In this document: positions 44,796 through 55,423 of the stretch, piece after piece
How the letters are laid out: each line of letters opens with the position of its first letter
Position numbering within the stretch: the first letter of the stretch is position 1
Made by a program: the position numbers and the translations under genes
NCBI GenBank assembly: GCA_037176885.1
Contig: JAWWNJ010000261.1
Span: 84,789-148,788, forward strand
Reading direction: 5' to 3'
DNA length: 64,000 nucleotides
From: Favolaschia claudopus
Lineage: Eukaryota; Basidiomycota; Agaricomycetes; Agaricales; Mycenaceae
Notes under the pieces: model-generated
What the model saw: only the letters and a program-made list of their open reading frames with translations
The model's database searches: none
What the model was told of the DNA's origin: nothing

Positions 44796-44801
44796 AATAA
44801 A
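44796..44801 (+). terminator. Polyadenylation signal AATAAA
   Basis: It lies about 70 bp after the last F-box codon, where a 3' end is expected. Confidence 0.45.
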
Positions 44802-45183
44802 TCGCGTTTTTTCAAAACGAAAAAAAGAGAGAAATTGGGGAAAAGGGAGGAACATTCAGGAATTTATTGGGAGCTTTCGTACCTCGTTTTGTAGCTCCAA
44901 GCTTGCTCTAACGATGAAAACGATGTGCTTGATTGGACTATCAAAGCCGCCCGAGTCCTCTTAGTCTCGTCATAAATAAACTTGATCTAGTAAAGCTAAC
45001 AAATTAGCCGGTGGGAAAAACCGACGTGAAGCTGCCGCATATGGGAGTTACGGCAACCATGAGGGGAGGGGTCTGCCGATGTCGCTGGAAAAAAAAAATT
45101 AAAATTCGAGGTGATATCCGGATTTCGCGGATCGGAATACCCTTGTGGTTCCAGTTCCAATTTAAACTGCATCACAATATGTG
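44802..45183. other. Intergenic, nothing recognised
   Basis: There is no coding or repeat signal apart from short A runs. Confidence 0.4.
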
Positions 45184-45679
45184 TGTAAGGGCAACCTTAT
45201 ATCTCGAGGGTCTAGCGAGGAAGAATCCGAAGTTAATTCAGAAACTACTACAGCCGTTTCAGAAAAAGAATGCGGGTTTTGATCTTCGTTTTCAATTTTA
45301 ATTGACTGTTGACGACTCCGTCAACGGCACCGTGCGGCTCCACAAGTCTCCACAACTGCCGTGAGCTTGTCGATGGGCTCAAGCACGCATTTGAGCCCTG
45401 CTGGAGGTCAGATTGGAGCTCTGATGTATTCACAAAGGTTCAGGGAGCCTCACCAACTCACTCTCTGGCACGAGAATGCGCTGAAAGAGACGTAGAGCTT
45501 ATTCGACAAGGGTGGAGCCGAGGACGCGGGACCAAACACAGGTAAGCAGATTTCGAAAACGAAAATCAATCAAAACCGCATTCTTTTTTCGAAACGGCTG
45601 TAAGAATACATCACAGCGCACCTAGCGAGGGAGAATCCGAAGAGAAGAAAGGCTGAGGATTCCCACGCTAGGTGCAGTA
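45184..45679 (-). mobile_element. Partial gypsy LTR split by a MITE
   Basis: tgtaagggcaacc at 45184 up to the TA at 45249, and then 45601-45679 (agaatacatc...ggtgcagta), are the complement of the LTR at 11666-12001. Like 6992-7175 it covers only the LTR end half. It stops at gcagta where another inserted end (cagtgccggacacg) begins. Confidence 0.85.
45251..45600. mobile_element. 350 bp MITE inserted in the LTR at a TA
   Basis: Inverted ends of ~45 bp start cagccgtttcagaaaaagaa and finish in the complement (...cgaaacggctg). TA is duplicated at 45249-45250 and 45601-45602. The sister LTR piece at 6992-7175 has the uninterrupted site ctactaagaatac, proving the insertion. Confidence 0.93.
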
Positions 45680-46769
45680 CAGTGCCGGACACGCAAAGTC
45701 AACAATGTTGATTGCCGGCGAACGGGTGGGCATAAATCTGACTTCAGATTCGGATTCGCCGACCCCTGAAAAGCTCAGAAAACCACCTCCGAAGTTTTTC
45801 CCACGACATTTTGGCTGTGGCCAAATTTTTTAGGTCAAAAATCGAAACTGTGTGTACCCCTTTTGAGCTAAGGGTGACGGCCTGAACTACAATCTGGGCG
45901 GTAATCCGTGCAAATTCTCAGCACCAACCCACGGCAGCGGCACGGCATGGTGATCAAGCATGTTGACACATGGTCTGTGATAGAATTGATCAACATGATG
46001 TACAGCTGTTTTGCAATTGTTGTCCGGTTTCTGATGGCTCTTCAGAAGTTGTTTACCTGTGATTGCTGGCTATAACCAAGTTGTCCTAAACGACATTACT
46101 CAAGACGATTGGTCGAGTTTAAACGAAGTTTACACAAGGGTAATCGTCGAGTGAGCAGTACTGCATCTCCGAGCCCTTCACCCTCACTCACCCTCTCTAC
46201 CTACAAAGGTCGTAAATGAGAGCACACTCCTCTCCACCATCCGAGGTCGTAAGCGAGAGTCGAAGTGGTGAGCAAGTTTAACTCCCTATGCTCCTCTCTA
46301 CCCCACGGGTCGTAAACGAGAGTCGAAGCGTCCGAAGCCTCTTGCGTCTCTCTTCAATACGTCGCCGCTGCATTCACATGTTCTAATACTGACATCAATT
46401 TTCTAGTGCGATTACAAATCTGCGGGCCCCCTGGCGCGCGGTGAGACCCCACTCTTTTTTCTCACCGCCGCCAGGTTCGAATCCTTGTTTTTATTTACTG
46501 CGTCTTATTCTCATAGTTGCCTAGCTGTATACTTCGTGTTACCCACCCTATTTCTCACTCGACGCTCATCCCACCCTCGTAATGATGTACAATACATTGT
46601 ATTACCCTAACGGACACGGCCTAATACACGCGGACTGCTCTCCGCCGGGAGAGCAGTTGATTTGGCTGATAACAACTTGTCCTAAACGACATAACACAAG
46701 ACGATTGGAAGCAGGCAAAAGGTTGCATAGTCTCTTTGTCCTATTATTACACATTCTTTTATGTATGCT
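45680..46769. other. Repeat mosaic with SINE-like segment
   Basis: It begins TA-cagtgccggacacgcaaag, which looks like a left end of another TA-inserted element (no right end found). 46008-46072 is repeated in complement at 23956-24029. A ~44 bp direct repeat (ttgtcctaaacgacat...) occurs at 46066-46109 and 46665-46708. Loose tandem units with ggtcgtaa(a/g)cgagagtcgaag lie at 46205-46345. No gene was seen. Confidence 0.5.
46425..46490 (+). repeat. tRNA-like / SINE-like pol III promoter segment
   Basis: ctggcgcgcggtgagacc resembles an A box. ggttcgaatcc 35-40 bp later is an exact B box. Between them gtgaga...tctcac forms an anticodon-arm-like hairpin with a T6 run in the loop. The acceptor stem does not close and the T run would stop pol III, so I read it as a tRNA-derived SINE or pseudo-tRNA. 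Confidence 0.4.
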
Positions 46770-46995
46770 TTGAGGCGGGAAATTAGTGTGCCGAGTTGCC
46801 TCTCTCACTGAACAACGGGAAACACCTGGCAACCTTAGATATCGGATTTGTAGACTATTGGGATACTAAGCACTTTTTTGGGGTACTTATCGGCCTGGAA
46901 TTCCAGCCAGAGAACGCAAACATGTCTAAATTGGTCCAATTTTAAAGATTGATTCACCAACTCAAAACAAAACCATTGCATGTCATGCCCGTACT
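46770..46995 (-). mobile_element. Inverted copy of the 25335-25565 repeat
   Basis: ggcgggaaattagtgtgccg, aacgggaaacacctggcaac and cttagatatcggattt are the complement of 25335-25565. It is a fragment of the CTCGGT-ended element family. Confidence 0.8.
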
Positions 46996-49419
46996 ATAGA
47001 ACATTAATGTTGCCGCGGCTCGCCGAGTCGAGTCGCGACTCACGGAGTCGACTTGGATTGCAAGTTGACTCGACTCGACTCGGCTTGGCCAAACTGAGTC
47101 ACTCTAAGTGACTTGAAGCAGCTTAGTCTCTCAAGTCTGGTATGATTTTTGAGATTTGGCTCTACACTTTGACAAGAATTGGTAGAACACGTACGGGGGG
47201 CTTATCGGCTTGAGATTGAGACAGAAATCATAGGAGATTACTTGACTCGGCGTCAGTCAAGCTGTATATTAGCACTTTTCGCGGCCGTTTGGGTAAAAGT
47301 ATCCGTGTATGTTGAAAGCGAGACCAGGATCAAGTTCAAAAAGTAGCCCCCATCAGAGCCCCGGTGTCATAGTAAGTGCAGGCAGCGTAAATTTTGGCAG
47401 TTAATTTCATGCGTACTGGATCGGCGAAGGAAGCTCAGTGAAGCAACCGGGAGCACAGCTGTAAAGGGTCACTAGTTCAGTAGTTGGAACTCAGAGAACT
47501 CCGAATTCGATAGTAGCGGAATCACAATAAGTTGAATCAACCGTGGGATCCACGGCTCGCGTGGCTCATCGCAAAACAAGCAGGTCCACCAGAACCAGGA
47601 CGAACTCGTAATACAGTCGCCGGGAAACAAACTTGAATGTCACCGGGTTGTGGAGACGGCAGCGCGTATGGAAGTCGGAGGACCAGGAACACTGGACTGA
47701 GGTCGTCTTCTGAGCTTTGAAGCAGATAAGCTGGAACGATGCCTCGAATACGGCATGAGCTCAAGAATGTAGGCTCAGATCTCCGAATCCGAGGGGGGAA
47801 GTAACCTCGGAGTGAGTTCCGCCGGAAAGAGATGGCATTAAGAGAACACGATGCGTTTGAATTAATGGATAGTGAGTCGATGTGCACAAAGCGCATAGCG
47901 CAAGTTCGTTGAATGGGCCTATAAACCGAGCCAGCGAGCCGTTCATAGACATAGACAAGCGCGAGGTTGAGCCTCAGAGCATCCGCATCCGCGTAGGGTC
48001 ACAAATCGAGAGCAACGAAACTCAATTGAGTGTGTCAGAGTACGGCCGGCTCATAGTGCGAGCGAGAAGCCCAGGGATAATATAGAAGTGATGGTAATCG
48101 GAATCGGAATTGATTCAAATTGTAGCGCAAGTAGCAAGTTTTCGAATAGATTTGACATAAGTAAGATTTCATGCCCTAAGCGTAACAGAAGCACAGTAAA
48201 CGGATTCATGGAGGATAGTTGATCGCCATTATCCGCTCATTGAGGGAAGCTCGAGTGCGTTGAAACAGAGATAGCGGGTCGCGCAAGCAGTGGCGGGTAG
48301 AGGAAACCCGCGCTCATAGAAGCCCCGAACGGAGCCCCACACTGGCCGTCGTCACCCCAAATCGATACGGCAAAACGCATCATGCCCCTGGTGGAAGCTT
48401 GCGGAAGAGAGGTATTGGGATCAGTGGTGAGCAGTCGTCGATGGGGCACAAGTTGCGTAGCAGGACGAGGCTGGTCGAAGCCAAACAGCTAGATCATATC
48501 CGGACCATCGGGCGAAGCAACATCGTACATAACCCATTGAGGTGTTTCGAGGAGCCGCTGGGTATTTAAATCCGGTACAGCAATTCCATGTTGACACAAT
48601 CAGAGCCGGTAGGAGAGTTCAAGAAGCGGAAACTTGGATGTGGATAGTCCAGACAGAATTGAACCAATCATACACGGTTTGCATGGCGCATCGACTATAT
48701 GATCATGATTACTCATTGTAAACACTGAACAAAGGTTCGGGGAAGGAATCTACAATCAGCAGAGCGTTGTTCTAGCTCCGAGATACTGTAGGATAGATCA
48801 ATTTGCGATGAAACAAGAGCCACGCCGTATCCGCTGTATGCGGGACATGAACTGGATGGAATAAAGCAAGCGATGAGGCAGAGATACGCCAGTATACCGT
48901 ATCAGTAGAGATATCAAAAGACATGCAGAGTGTGGACGCCATGATCCAAGTAGACCGTGGCAGAGTCACACAGAGATGCTGAGACAAGGTAGACGTAGTC
49001 GCGTAGACGGAAAGGAAGAAGGGAGGACGTATGACATCATGGGGAGTAACGAGGAGGCGCCTTAGGTGAACAGCGACGGGTGCAGGTGCGGCATAGAATT
49101 GCAACTACACACATATGTGGGCGAACAATTCCAACGACTCCGAGTCCTAGATGTCATGCTTGGCACGTGTAGGTGCAGGTCAACGATTTGAAGATTCAGA
49201 AAGCGGAATCGCAAGTGTAGAGTTATCGAAAAGCGACCAGGCGCAGGTTCGAGATTGTGGATGGGATCGGAGAAGATTTGACCTGGATGTAATGGAGAAG
49301 GGGGGAGGCGTAACGGCATGATCTGATTGCGAAGGCGTAACCTTAGGCAGTGCATGATCGCTTGCAGGTATGGAATGGTAAACGGTGGAGGCATGAATTT
49401 GACCGAAAACAACTGGAGA
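46996..49419. other. Gene-free stretch
   Basis: 47020-47110 is rich in gactc/gagtc words. The rest has ORFs on both strands with no recognisable domain. Words such as gtagacg and gtcgcgtaga near 48980-49010 suggest very degraded versions of the neighbouring satellite. Confidence 0.4.
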
Positions 49420-50620
49420 AGCATGCTAAGTCGCTAACTGCGGGATGTACCGCTCGGGTATGGAGTCGTGAAGAGAGTAGGCATGAAATCAAACGGGATA
49501 TGATGGGAAAGCGTCCAGAGACACTGGGTCTCGCAGGATGCAGCCACTCACGGGTATGGAGTGATGAACAAAATGAAGTCATAGAGCGTGGGGGTGACGC
49601 TGACCTTCGCGGCCATGGAATCGTAAATAGAATAAAATCGTAGAGCGTGCGGATGCGCTGACACTTGGGGAAAGGTAACCGCTCGCAGGTACAGCATCTT
49701 AAGTAGAAGTAGGTATGAAGATCAAGGAGGGATATATCAGAAAGCGTTTGTAGATAGCACCTTGGGGGTATGGAATCAGAAAGTATTCGGAAAGTAATTG
49801 TAGAGCGTACGTAGACGCTGGCACGGTATCGGAAGACGTGAGTAGACACTGACCCTCGCAGAATGTATCCGCTCGCGGGTATGAAGACGTAAACGGAATA
49901 TCGTCGTAGAACGTTTGTAGACGCTGGCCTCGCAGGACGTAACCTGGAAACGGAATATCGTCGTAGAGCTTTCGTACTTAGACGCTGGGCCTCGCAGGAC
50001 GTAACCCGGAAATGGAATATCGTCGTAGAGCGTTCATAGACGCTGGGCCCTCGCGGGGACGTAACTCGTAAACGGAATTGAGTCGTCGAGCGTTCGTAGA
50101 CGCTGGGCCTCGCGGGACATAACCCGTAAACAGAATTGAGTCGTAGAGCGTTCCTTGACGCTGGGCTTTGCGGGAAGAAACATATAAACAGAATAGAGTC
50201 GTAGGGCGTATGTAACGCTTGGCCTCGCGGGATGTAGCCCGTGAACGGAATAGAGTCGTAGAGCATTCGTAGACGTTGGGCCCGACGGGGGATCGTAAAG
50301 CGTATGATGCATTTCAACGTAAAACCCTGCGGGTATGGAATTGGAAGTGAATGTAGTCGGCTCGAAACCTAACTTCGCCTTGGAAATTGATGTTCACTAA
50401 ATGCAGACAGGAGTATTAGATAGACGTAGGTCGCATTTCCGGATAGATGAAGATAGAAATGAAGTCCATAAACCAACCATAAACGCATGCAGGCGTGGAA
50501 GGTATGGAGTCCATAAACGCATGTAAGCCTGGACTAAGCGGGATATAACCGCAAGCATAGAACCTGACCGGATGTAACGGCTCAACGCATATAGGCGCAG
50601 GTATGAAGTCCATAAACACA
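49420..50620. repeat. Degenerate ~58 bp tandem satellite
   Basis: At least six units between 49903 and 50300 each start gtcgtagagcg(t)tcgtagac and continue ctgggcctcgcgggac, taaccc and aacgga. Unit starts lie at about 49903, 50021, 50081, 50139, 50197 and 50255. Flanks to 49420 and 50620 carry weaker versions. The 324-residue minus-strand ORF here is periodic and is a by-product of the repeat. Confidence 0.8.
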
Positions 50621-50929
50621 TGTAGAGTAGATGTAGACGTAGCAGAAAACACTTGAGCTCCTCCTCAGATCACGTGCCAAACACGTCGAGAAGTAGGGGT
50701 CGACTTCATTGTCAAGCAATATGGCCGGAAAAAACTGAGCGCAATCTCTTTGAGAAGGTTGCGAACGAGGAGTCAAAAGAAAGATCTTGATACTCGTACG
50801 AGAGGAAGTCGACTGAAAGACCTTGAAGGGGGTCGTGCCGTGTGTCGGACATGGAAGTCAGGAGGAAGAGAGTCATATCACCCGTCACTCAGCTAGTCAC
50901 AAGATCATGCACTCCTTTCGCAGGCTCAG
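50621..50929. other. Intergenic, nothing recognised
   Basis: There is no coding or repeat signal. Confidence 0.35.
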
Positions 50930-51613
50930 GAGTGCCCCCCAGAAATTGCCGTGGCTTTTTGGCCAAAATCTTGCTGTATACTTCACCGAATGACCTGAAA
51001 TAAAGATGTAGAGATAAATATATGATACTACTGTACCACTTAGAATACTCAGCTATCTATTATGCCCTGACGATGCATCAATAACAGCACAGTTTCTGAT
51101 TATTGCCATATCTGGAAAAGCTCATGTATCCTCAGCAAAAAAGTGTCATAACAGGATGAAAGTACATGAAAAACAATGCTAGTTATCACTTTGATTGACT
51201 GGAACTGAACCTCATTTGAGCTCACAACGGCTGCTTGAAGTTGGTCCTTTTAGCTATTTTCTCTGCATTTTCAGCTATTTTGTGTGAAAATAGCCGACTT
51301 TGAGCGGCTGCTGTGAGCTCAAATCAGGGTCAATTCCATTCAACCAAAGTGGAAACTAGGACTGTTTCTTAAGTACTTTCATCCTATTATGACACCTTTT
51401 TGCTGAGGGTTCATTGTGTTTTTCCGAATATGGCAAAAATCGGAAATCATCCTATGATTGATGCATTCTCAGGGCATAATATATTGCTGGACTAATCTAA
51501 GAGGTACAAAAGTATCACATACCCATCTCTACATTTTATTTGAGGTCATTCGGTGAAGTATACAGCCAGATTTTTCACCAAAAAGCCACGGCAATTCCTA
51601 TTTGCCACCACTG
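50930..51613. mobile_element. 684 bp foldback (near-full-length palindrome) element
   Basis: Left and right arms of ~330 bp pair along almost their whole length. gaaattgccgtggctttttg matches the complement of 51573-51596, and gtatacttcaccgaatgacc matches that of 51543-51562. The ggctgcttgaagttggtcc region near 51229 lies at the centre. The right end gccaccactg is followed by TA. The left end is degraded. It has no ORF. Confidence 0.88.
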
Positions 51614-52110
51614 TACCGGAAATTCATAACAAAACATCATGACTCGGAGTCGTGATTTTCATGATGCTTATGGGGCCGTTCATGATGGCTTTTCATGATG
51701 TTTCGTCAACAAATTCAGGGGCAAAACATCATGAAAAGGAGGCCAGCGCGGGGCAAATAAATTAGGCTCCCGGCAGCCGGAGTCGAACTCCGGACCGCTG
51801 CACTGGGTGGCGCGCACCAGCCTAACTAGTACTAACTGAACTATTGACCTTGTTAACCAACCGATTTACAGTAGGATGTAGTTGACAGACCTACTAGCAC
51901 CATGTCCTGGTGTCACACTGGGATGAGCACACTGTGCACTCAACATCTGGTGGACTTGGCAAAAAAAAAATTGAGTAGTTGTTTCATGACGAAAATTCAT
52001 GATGTTTTGTCACGAATCATATTGTCACAAAAGCAAGTTTCTGAGCATCATGAAAGCCGTCTTGAAATTCATAACGTCGTTCATGACAAAACATCATGAA
52101 ACTTGGATTT
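51614..52110. repeat. CATCATGA-rich repeat region
   Basis: caaaacatcatga or its complement occurs at about 51632, 51690, 51722, 51998 and 52086, forming several nested inverted pairs around a tRNA-like segment. It may be one or more foldback elements. No ORF was seen. Confidence 0.55.
51762..51829 (-). repeat. tRNA-derived (SINE-like) segment
   Basis: On the minus strand the T-arm ccggagttcgactccgg is a perfect 5 bp stem with a 7-nt loop. The 3' acceptor-like tgccgggagcc follows, and ggctggtgcgcgcc stands where an A box should be. The rest does not fold as a tRNA, so a SINE or pseudo-tRNA is more likely than a working gene. Confidence 0.45.
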
Positions 52111-52735
52111 CATAACAATCTGCATGAATTTCATGATGGATACTTTGCACAGTGCAATAACAGCGTTGACAGCATGGTTTGAGGGCAATTCGAGGCTTGA
52201 GATTTGAATTCAGGGTGGCTGGCTTGCATTTGAGGTTACAGAGAGACATTGACTCTTGACAAGAGCATTGCTGCATTGAACAGTGGACACCACTCTTGAG
52301 TCTTGACAAAACCTTGACGAACGAGGAACATTGCAGTCACTTGCAGGTTGGCTTGAGGGCTTGGTGCCACAACTTTGACGAACGTATGCATCAAGGGAAA
52401 CAAAGACGGAGCTGGGGAGCGAGGCCCTGGCAGGCGAAGGGAGAGGGAAAGAAAGAGGTTCGGGACGTGCTGTGGACGTGGCGCCGAGTTCCGTTTCACA
52501 CGTCTCGCGCACGGGCCACCATAACGCTCAAAAAGACAAAAACAGAGAAACTGAGGAATAGCACTCGAGTATCTAGCTAGGTAACATAGTTGGGCAGTGC
52601 CCAACGTAGTCCTGTACTCATAAAAGTGATTTATGGAATGTCAGAGACGGGTCGCTGGCAAGAGCTCCAAAGACCATCCCATCAAGCGCCTATCGGGATG
52701 TCCACGGATATCCCACAGCTGACGTCCGGGTGTCA
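52111..52735. other. No confident gene
   Basis: Minus ORFs at 52210-52604 are low complexity. cttgac words recur near 52255-52320. Confidence 0.35.
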
Positions 52736-53062
52736 TCAATCCAAATTGGTGTAGTAATCAACAGGACCGATGATAATACGGGTCAAGGCCTGGACGCGTT
52801 TTCGGCATTTGGAAAACCCTCGAAATGACCGAGTTTTTCGCACAAATGACAATTGACACAAAGTCACGAGAATACTCGACCATGAACCGGCCGAACTCTG
52901 CCGCCGCTCCATCACTTTGGGATCACGGAAACTGTTGACCCAGACAACAGTTCTTTCGGCAAACACCTCAAAACACTGTGAAGGGACAGTCAAAGTCCAA
53001 GGATGCCCCAGCCTGATAAATTGCACCATATATTGGAGAGTCTGACACTTGTCCCCCAGCAT
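52736..53062 (-). CDS. Hypothetical 108-residue ORF
   Basis: The reading MLGDKCQTLQYMVQFIRLGH...VFAERTVVWVNSFRDP has balanced composition and several hydrophobic strands but no known motif. There is no supporting neighbour or repeat. It may be a fragment of a larger gene or chance. Confidence 0.2.
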   Translation of the reverse strand: MLGDKCQTLQYMVQFIRLGHPWTLTVPSQCFEVFAERTVVWVNSFRDPKVMERRQSSAGSWSSILVTLCQLSFVRKTRSFRGFSKCRKRVQALTRIIIGPVDYYTNLD

Positions 53063-53759
53063 AATCGGACTCTAAACCTGAGTGGACAGCGGGGGAAATC
53101 GTTCTGATTTAGGGAAGTTTGCAAGTTTCATGTATGTTTAGCACACAAACAGACTTCTGTTCGCACTTAAGCCTACTGAAAATTTGCCTCATATACTTCC
53201 AAATTGACCCTGGTGCACAGTCGAAGCATAGAAGCAAACATCAGTAGTATATCAGATTGCCGCTGTGCCGAAGCTCTGCCGACCTATTCCTGAAGTTACT
53301 AAGTTCACATTGCGTTTTTTTAGCATCGTAGGCGGATTGTGATTTTTACCGGAAACATTTACCTATGAATTGAGATTTTTTCTGCTAGCTTCATTGTGTT
53401 TTTGGAACGGGTAATTATGAGACACTATACCGCCCATAGTACAGTAGCCACCAGACCAACAGAAACAAGAAATGGGAGCTAACGATAGTTGAGGACGAGC
53501 TATCTGGGAGCCATGAAAGCTCGAGGGGCGAAGGGATGGTGTGGCTAGGGGCGTACAACGCCGGTGATGAAGCGTTTAGGCTAACTCGAGTGGCAGGTGG
53601 TGGGGCTTCAGCGGCTGATAGATCTCGAGAGGTAGAAGATCGTTTCCGAGAATTTCCTGCATTAGGAGGGGAGGGGTTATTGGAAGTGCAGGAGGCCGTG
53701 TAGACGATGCAACTGGCCCAGATAACGACTGAGAAGTGGGGGCTGACCGCTTCTGTCAT
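53063..53759. other. No confident gene
   Basis: The long minus ORF covering 53415-53759 is Ser/Pro-rich beyond the RecQ-like domain and could be a C-terminal tail. The remainder shows nothing. Confidence 0.3.
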
Positions 53760-54580
53760 GGGGGGAGGGGGAGGTAAAGCCGGAATGTCGAGGCCTTTCA
53801 TATAAACAAATAATTGCCGACGCAGATCCTCCCATCGCGACCAACTTGACGCAAGAAGCTGCTCAGGAGTCTCCGATGGCATCGATGGGACCAACAGAGG
53901 CCAATAGCTCACACGTCGCATCGTCCAAAAATGGCATTTGCTGCGAAGTAGCGGCCGGGGTACTTTGTCTTCAGAATACTTTTCGAATTCCCTTTTGGCG
54001 ACTGGCACGAACAAGTTTGCCTGGACGGACTTGATCGAACAGTTTCGGGTTGCAGATATCACAACACTGAGCCGCCGGAACATCTGCGGTTATTTGATTG
54101 GTGTCAAAGCAATATCGAGAGCAAATTGAAAGACTCACTGTGTACAGGGGTTTTGAAATATTTGACGTAGAATTAGACGGCGGCATATGGTTGCCTGTAT
54201 TAAAATATAGATCCCTTCGCGCGGCGTATTGTCTGCAATAACATGTTCGTCCCGTGGAGGCACGGCGTCGTCGGATCCCTTGAAAGATCCTCGTTTTTGA
54301 CCATGAAGAATCGCATAATCGGCGACCTTGCTTTTGTCCACTACCGACCGCGCGCACCGGCACCCCGCCCACCTCGACCTCTGCCTCCGCTTCCACGCCC
54401 ACGCCCGGATGTCTGCGTAGTAGTCGCGGCCAACGTATCGGCAGCGGGATTCACTTCGAAGGCAGCTTTTTCTGCGAGCAATACTGCTAGACCCAGCGTG
54501 CCTGGGCGACGCGCAGCACGATCAGCGCGTTGGATCCATGCTGAGAGAGTCTGCGGCACTTTCCACTGGACAACGAGGGT
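53760..54580 (-). pseudogene. RecQ-like DNA helicase, C-terminal fragment
   Basis: Minus-strand order: VPQTLSAWIQRADRAARRPG is the position of RecQ motif VI, normally QRAGRAGRD, so key residues are changed. LGLAVLLAEKAAFEV, a Gly/Arg-rich linker, ATICRRLILRQIFQN and the zinc-binding CCDICNPKLFDQVRPGK (near 54055) follow. FLDDATCELLASVGPIDAIG comes next, and after a frameshift near 53870 EQLLASSWSRWEDLRRQLFV. A ~55-60 bp intron lies just before the CCDIC exon. The arrangement matches RecQ-type helicases that are multicopy in mushroom genomes. The amino-terminal ATPase half is missing. Confidence 0.65.
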
Positions 54581-54879
54581 AGATCACAGCCCTAAAAAAC
54601 AGTACATACCCCAAGGGGTGCGAAAAACAATTATTTTAGTGGCCGTCCTTTTGGCCATTCCTCACAAAAGAAGTCAAGTATGTTTGTAATGCCGGTGCCC
54701 GGCTTACAAAAAAGGGGGAGCTTGCGTGAGTTCCGTGTTCTTGAGACCATAATTTAATACTGAACAATTCTATCATTAATCCTCGAATACAGCTAAGGTC
54801 CATTCCAAGTAAAACTAAGCTCTGCTCGGCGCATCAAATCTGCTTCAAACATCTTCATTGACTCCGTCACATTTGCTCT
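54581..54879. repeat. Dispersed repeat start tgtaatgccggtgcccggct
   Basis: From 54687 the palindromic opening tgtaatgccggtgcccggct followed by tac, and gagcttgcg, match 58214-58256 (tgtatgccggtgtcccggcc). The TG start suggests an LTR-like or other dispersed element. Nothing codes here. Confidence 0.4.
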
Positions 54880-55195
54880 CTGTAGTCTGCTCAGTGGAAA
54901 AGGGGTACGAATGCAACTCCGGACAATTTTTTGACCCGAGAAATGGCCACAAAAGAAAGACCCGAGGAAAAGTCTCTGGGCCCAAGGTCAATGACTGCTT
55001 GTTTCAGCGTTAGTCCTTGACTCTTGTGGATTGTGATTGCCCAAGCTGCTGTTGAGGGGAGTCGGGTTCTCGATGATGACTTCCCCATCTTATCCTTCCA
55101 CCTGGGACAATTGGAACCCAACTGTCAGGGGAACCCCCCGCTTCCCCGACCCGCTCCGCTATTCCTTGCATCACTCCAGCCTTCTTGGGAAACAC
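54880..55195 (-). pseudogene. Helitron Pif1-like helicase, C-terminal fragment
   Basis: AAWAITIHKSQGLTLKQAVI and DLGPRDFSSGLSFVAISRVK form the late helicase motifs. SWVPIVPGG lies upstream in another frame. It ends at 54891 with a stop. It is the third or fourth independent Helitron helicase piece in the window and lies in the same orientation as the RecQ-like fragment. Confidence 0.85.
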
Positions 55196-55273
55196 TACTC
55201 CCTCCAGACCTCCCCCTTCGTCACATCTTCCTCCTTCCGACCCCCCGTTCCCTGTGCATGGCCTATTGCCGTA

Positions 55274-55423
55274 CTGTACTATTTCGACCGTAACTTCAAC
55301 GCAGTTGGAATTTTTTCACTCTGAGGAGCCCGAAAAATTTTGTTTTGAATTAAGGCGATTTTTGCACAGATCAAACAAAGTCGGCTGTGACCTGTGACTG
55401 AAGTTATGGTCGAAATAGTACAG
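55274..55423. mobile_element. 150 bp MITE flanked by TA
   Basis: The ends ctgtactatttcgaccgtaa and the complement of ttatggtcgaaatagtacag pair. TA lies at 55272-55273 and 55424-55425. Weaker inverted similarity continues ~20 bp outward (catggcct / aggcccatg), so the element may be longer. Confidence 0.85.

Noticed and set aside
49903..50300. Possible CRISPR-like array
   Set aside because: Units are contiguous ~58 bp with no unique spacers, there are no cas genes, and the setting is eukaryotic.
49343..50317. 324-residue minus-strand ORF
   Set aside because: Its sequence is periodic (repeated ARPSVYERSTT-like words) and follows the ~58 bp satellite; it is a by-product of tandem repetition.
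51762..51829. Functional tRNA gene
   Set aside because: The T-arm is perfect but the acceptor, D and anticodon parts do not fold; it lies inside a CATCATGA-rich repeat.
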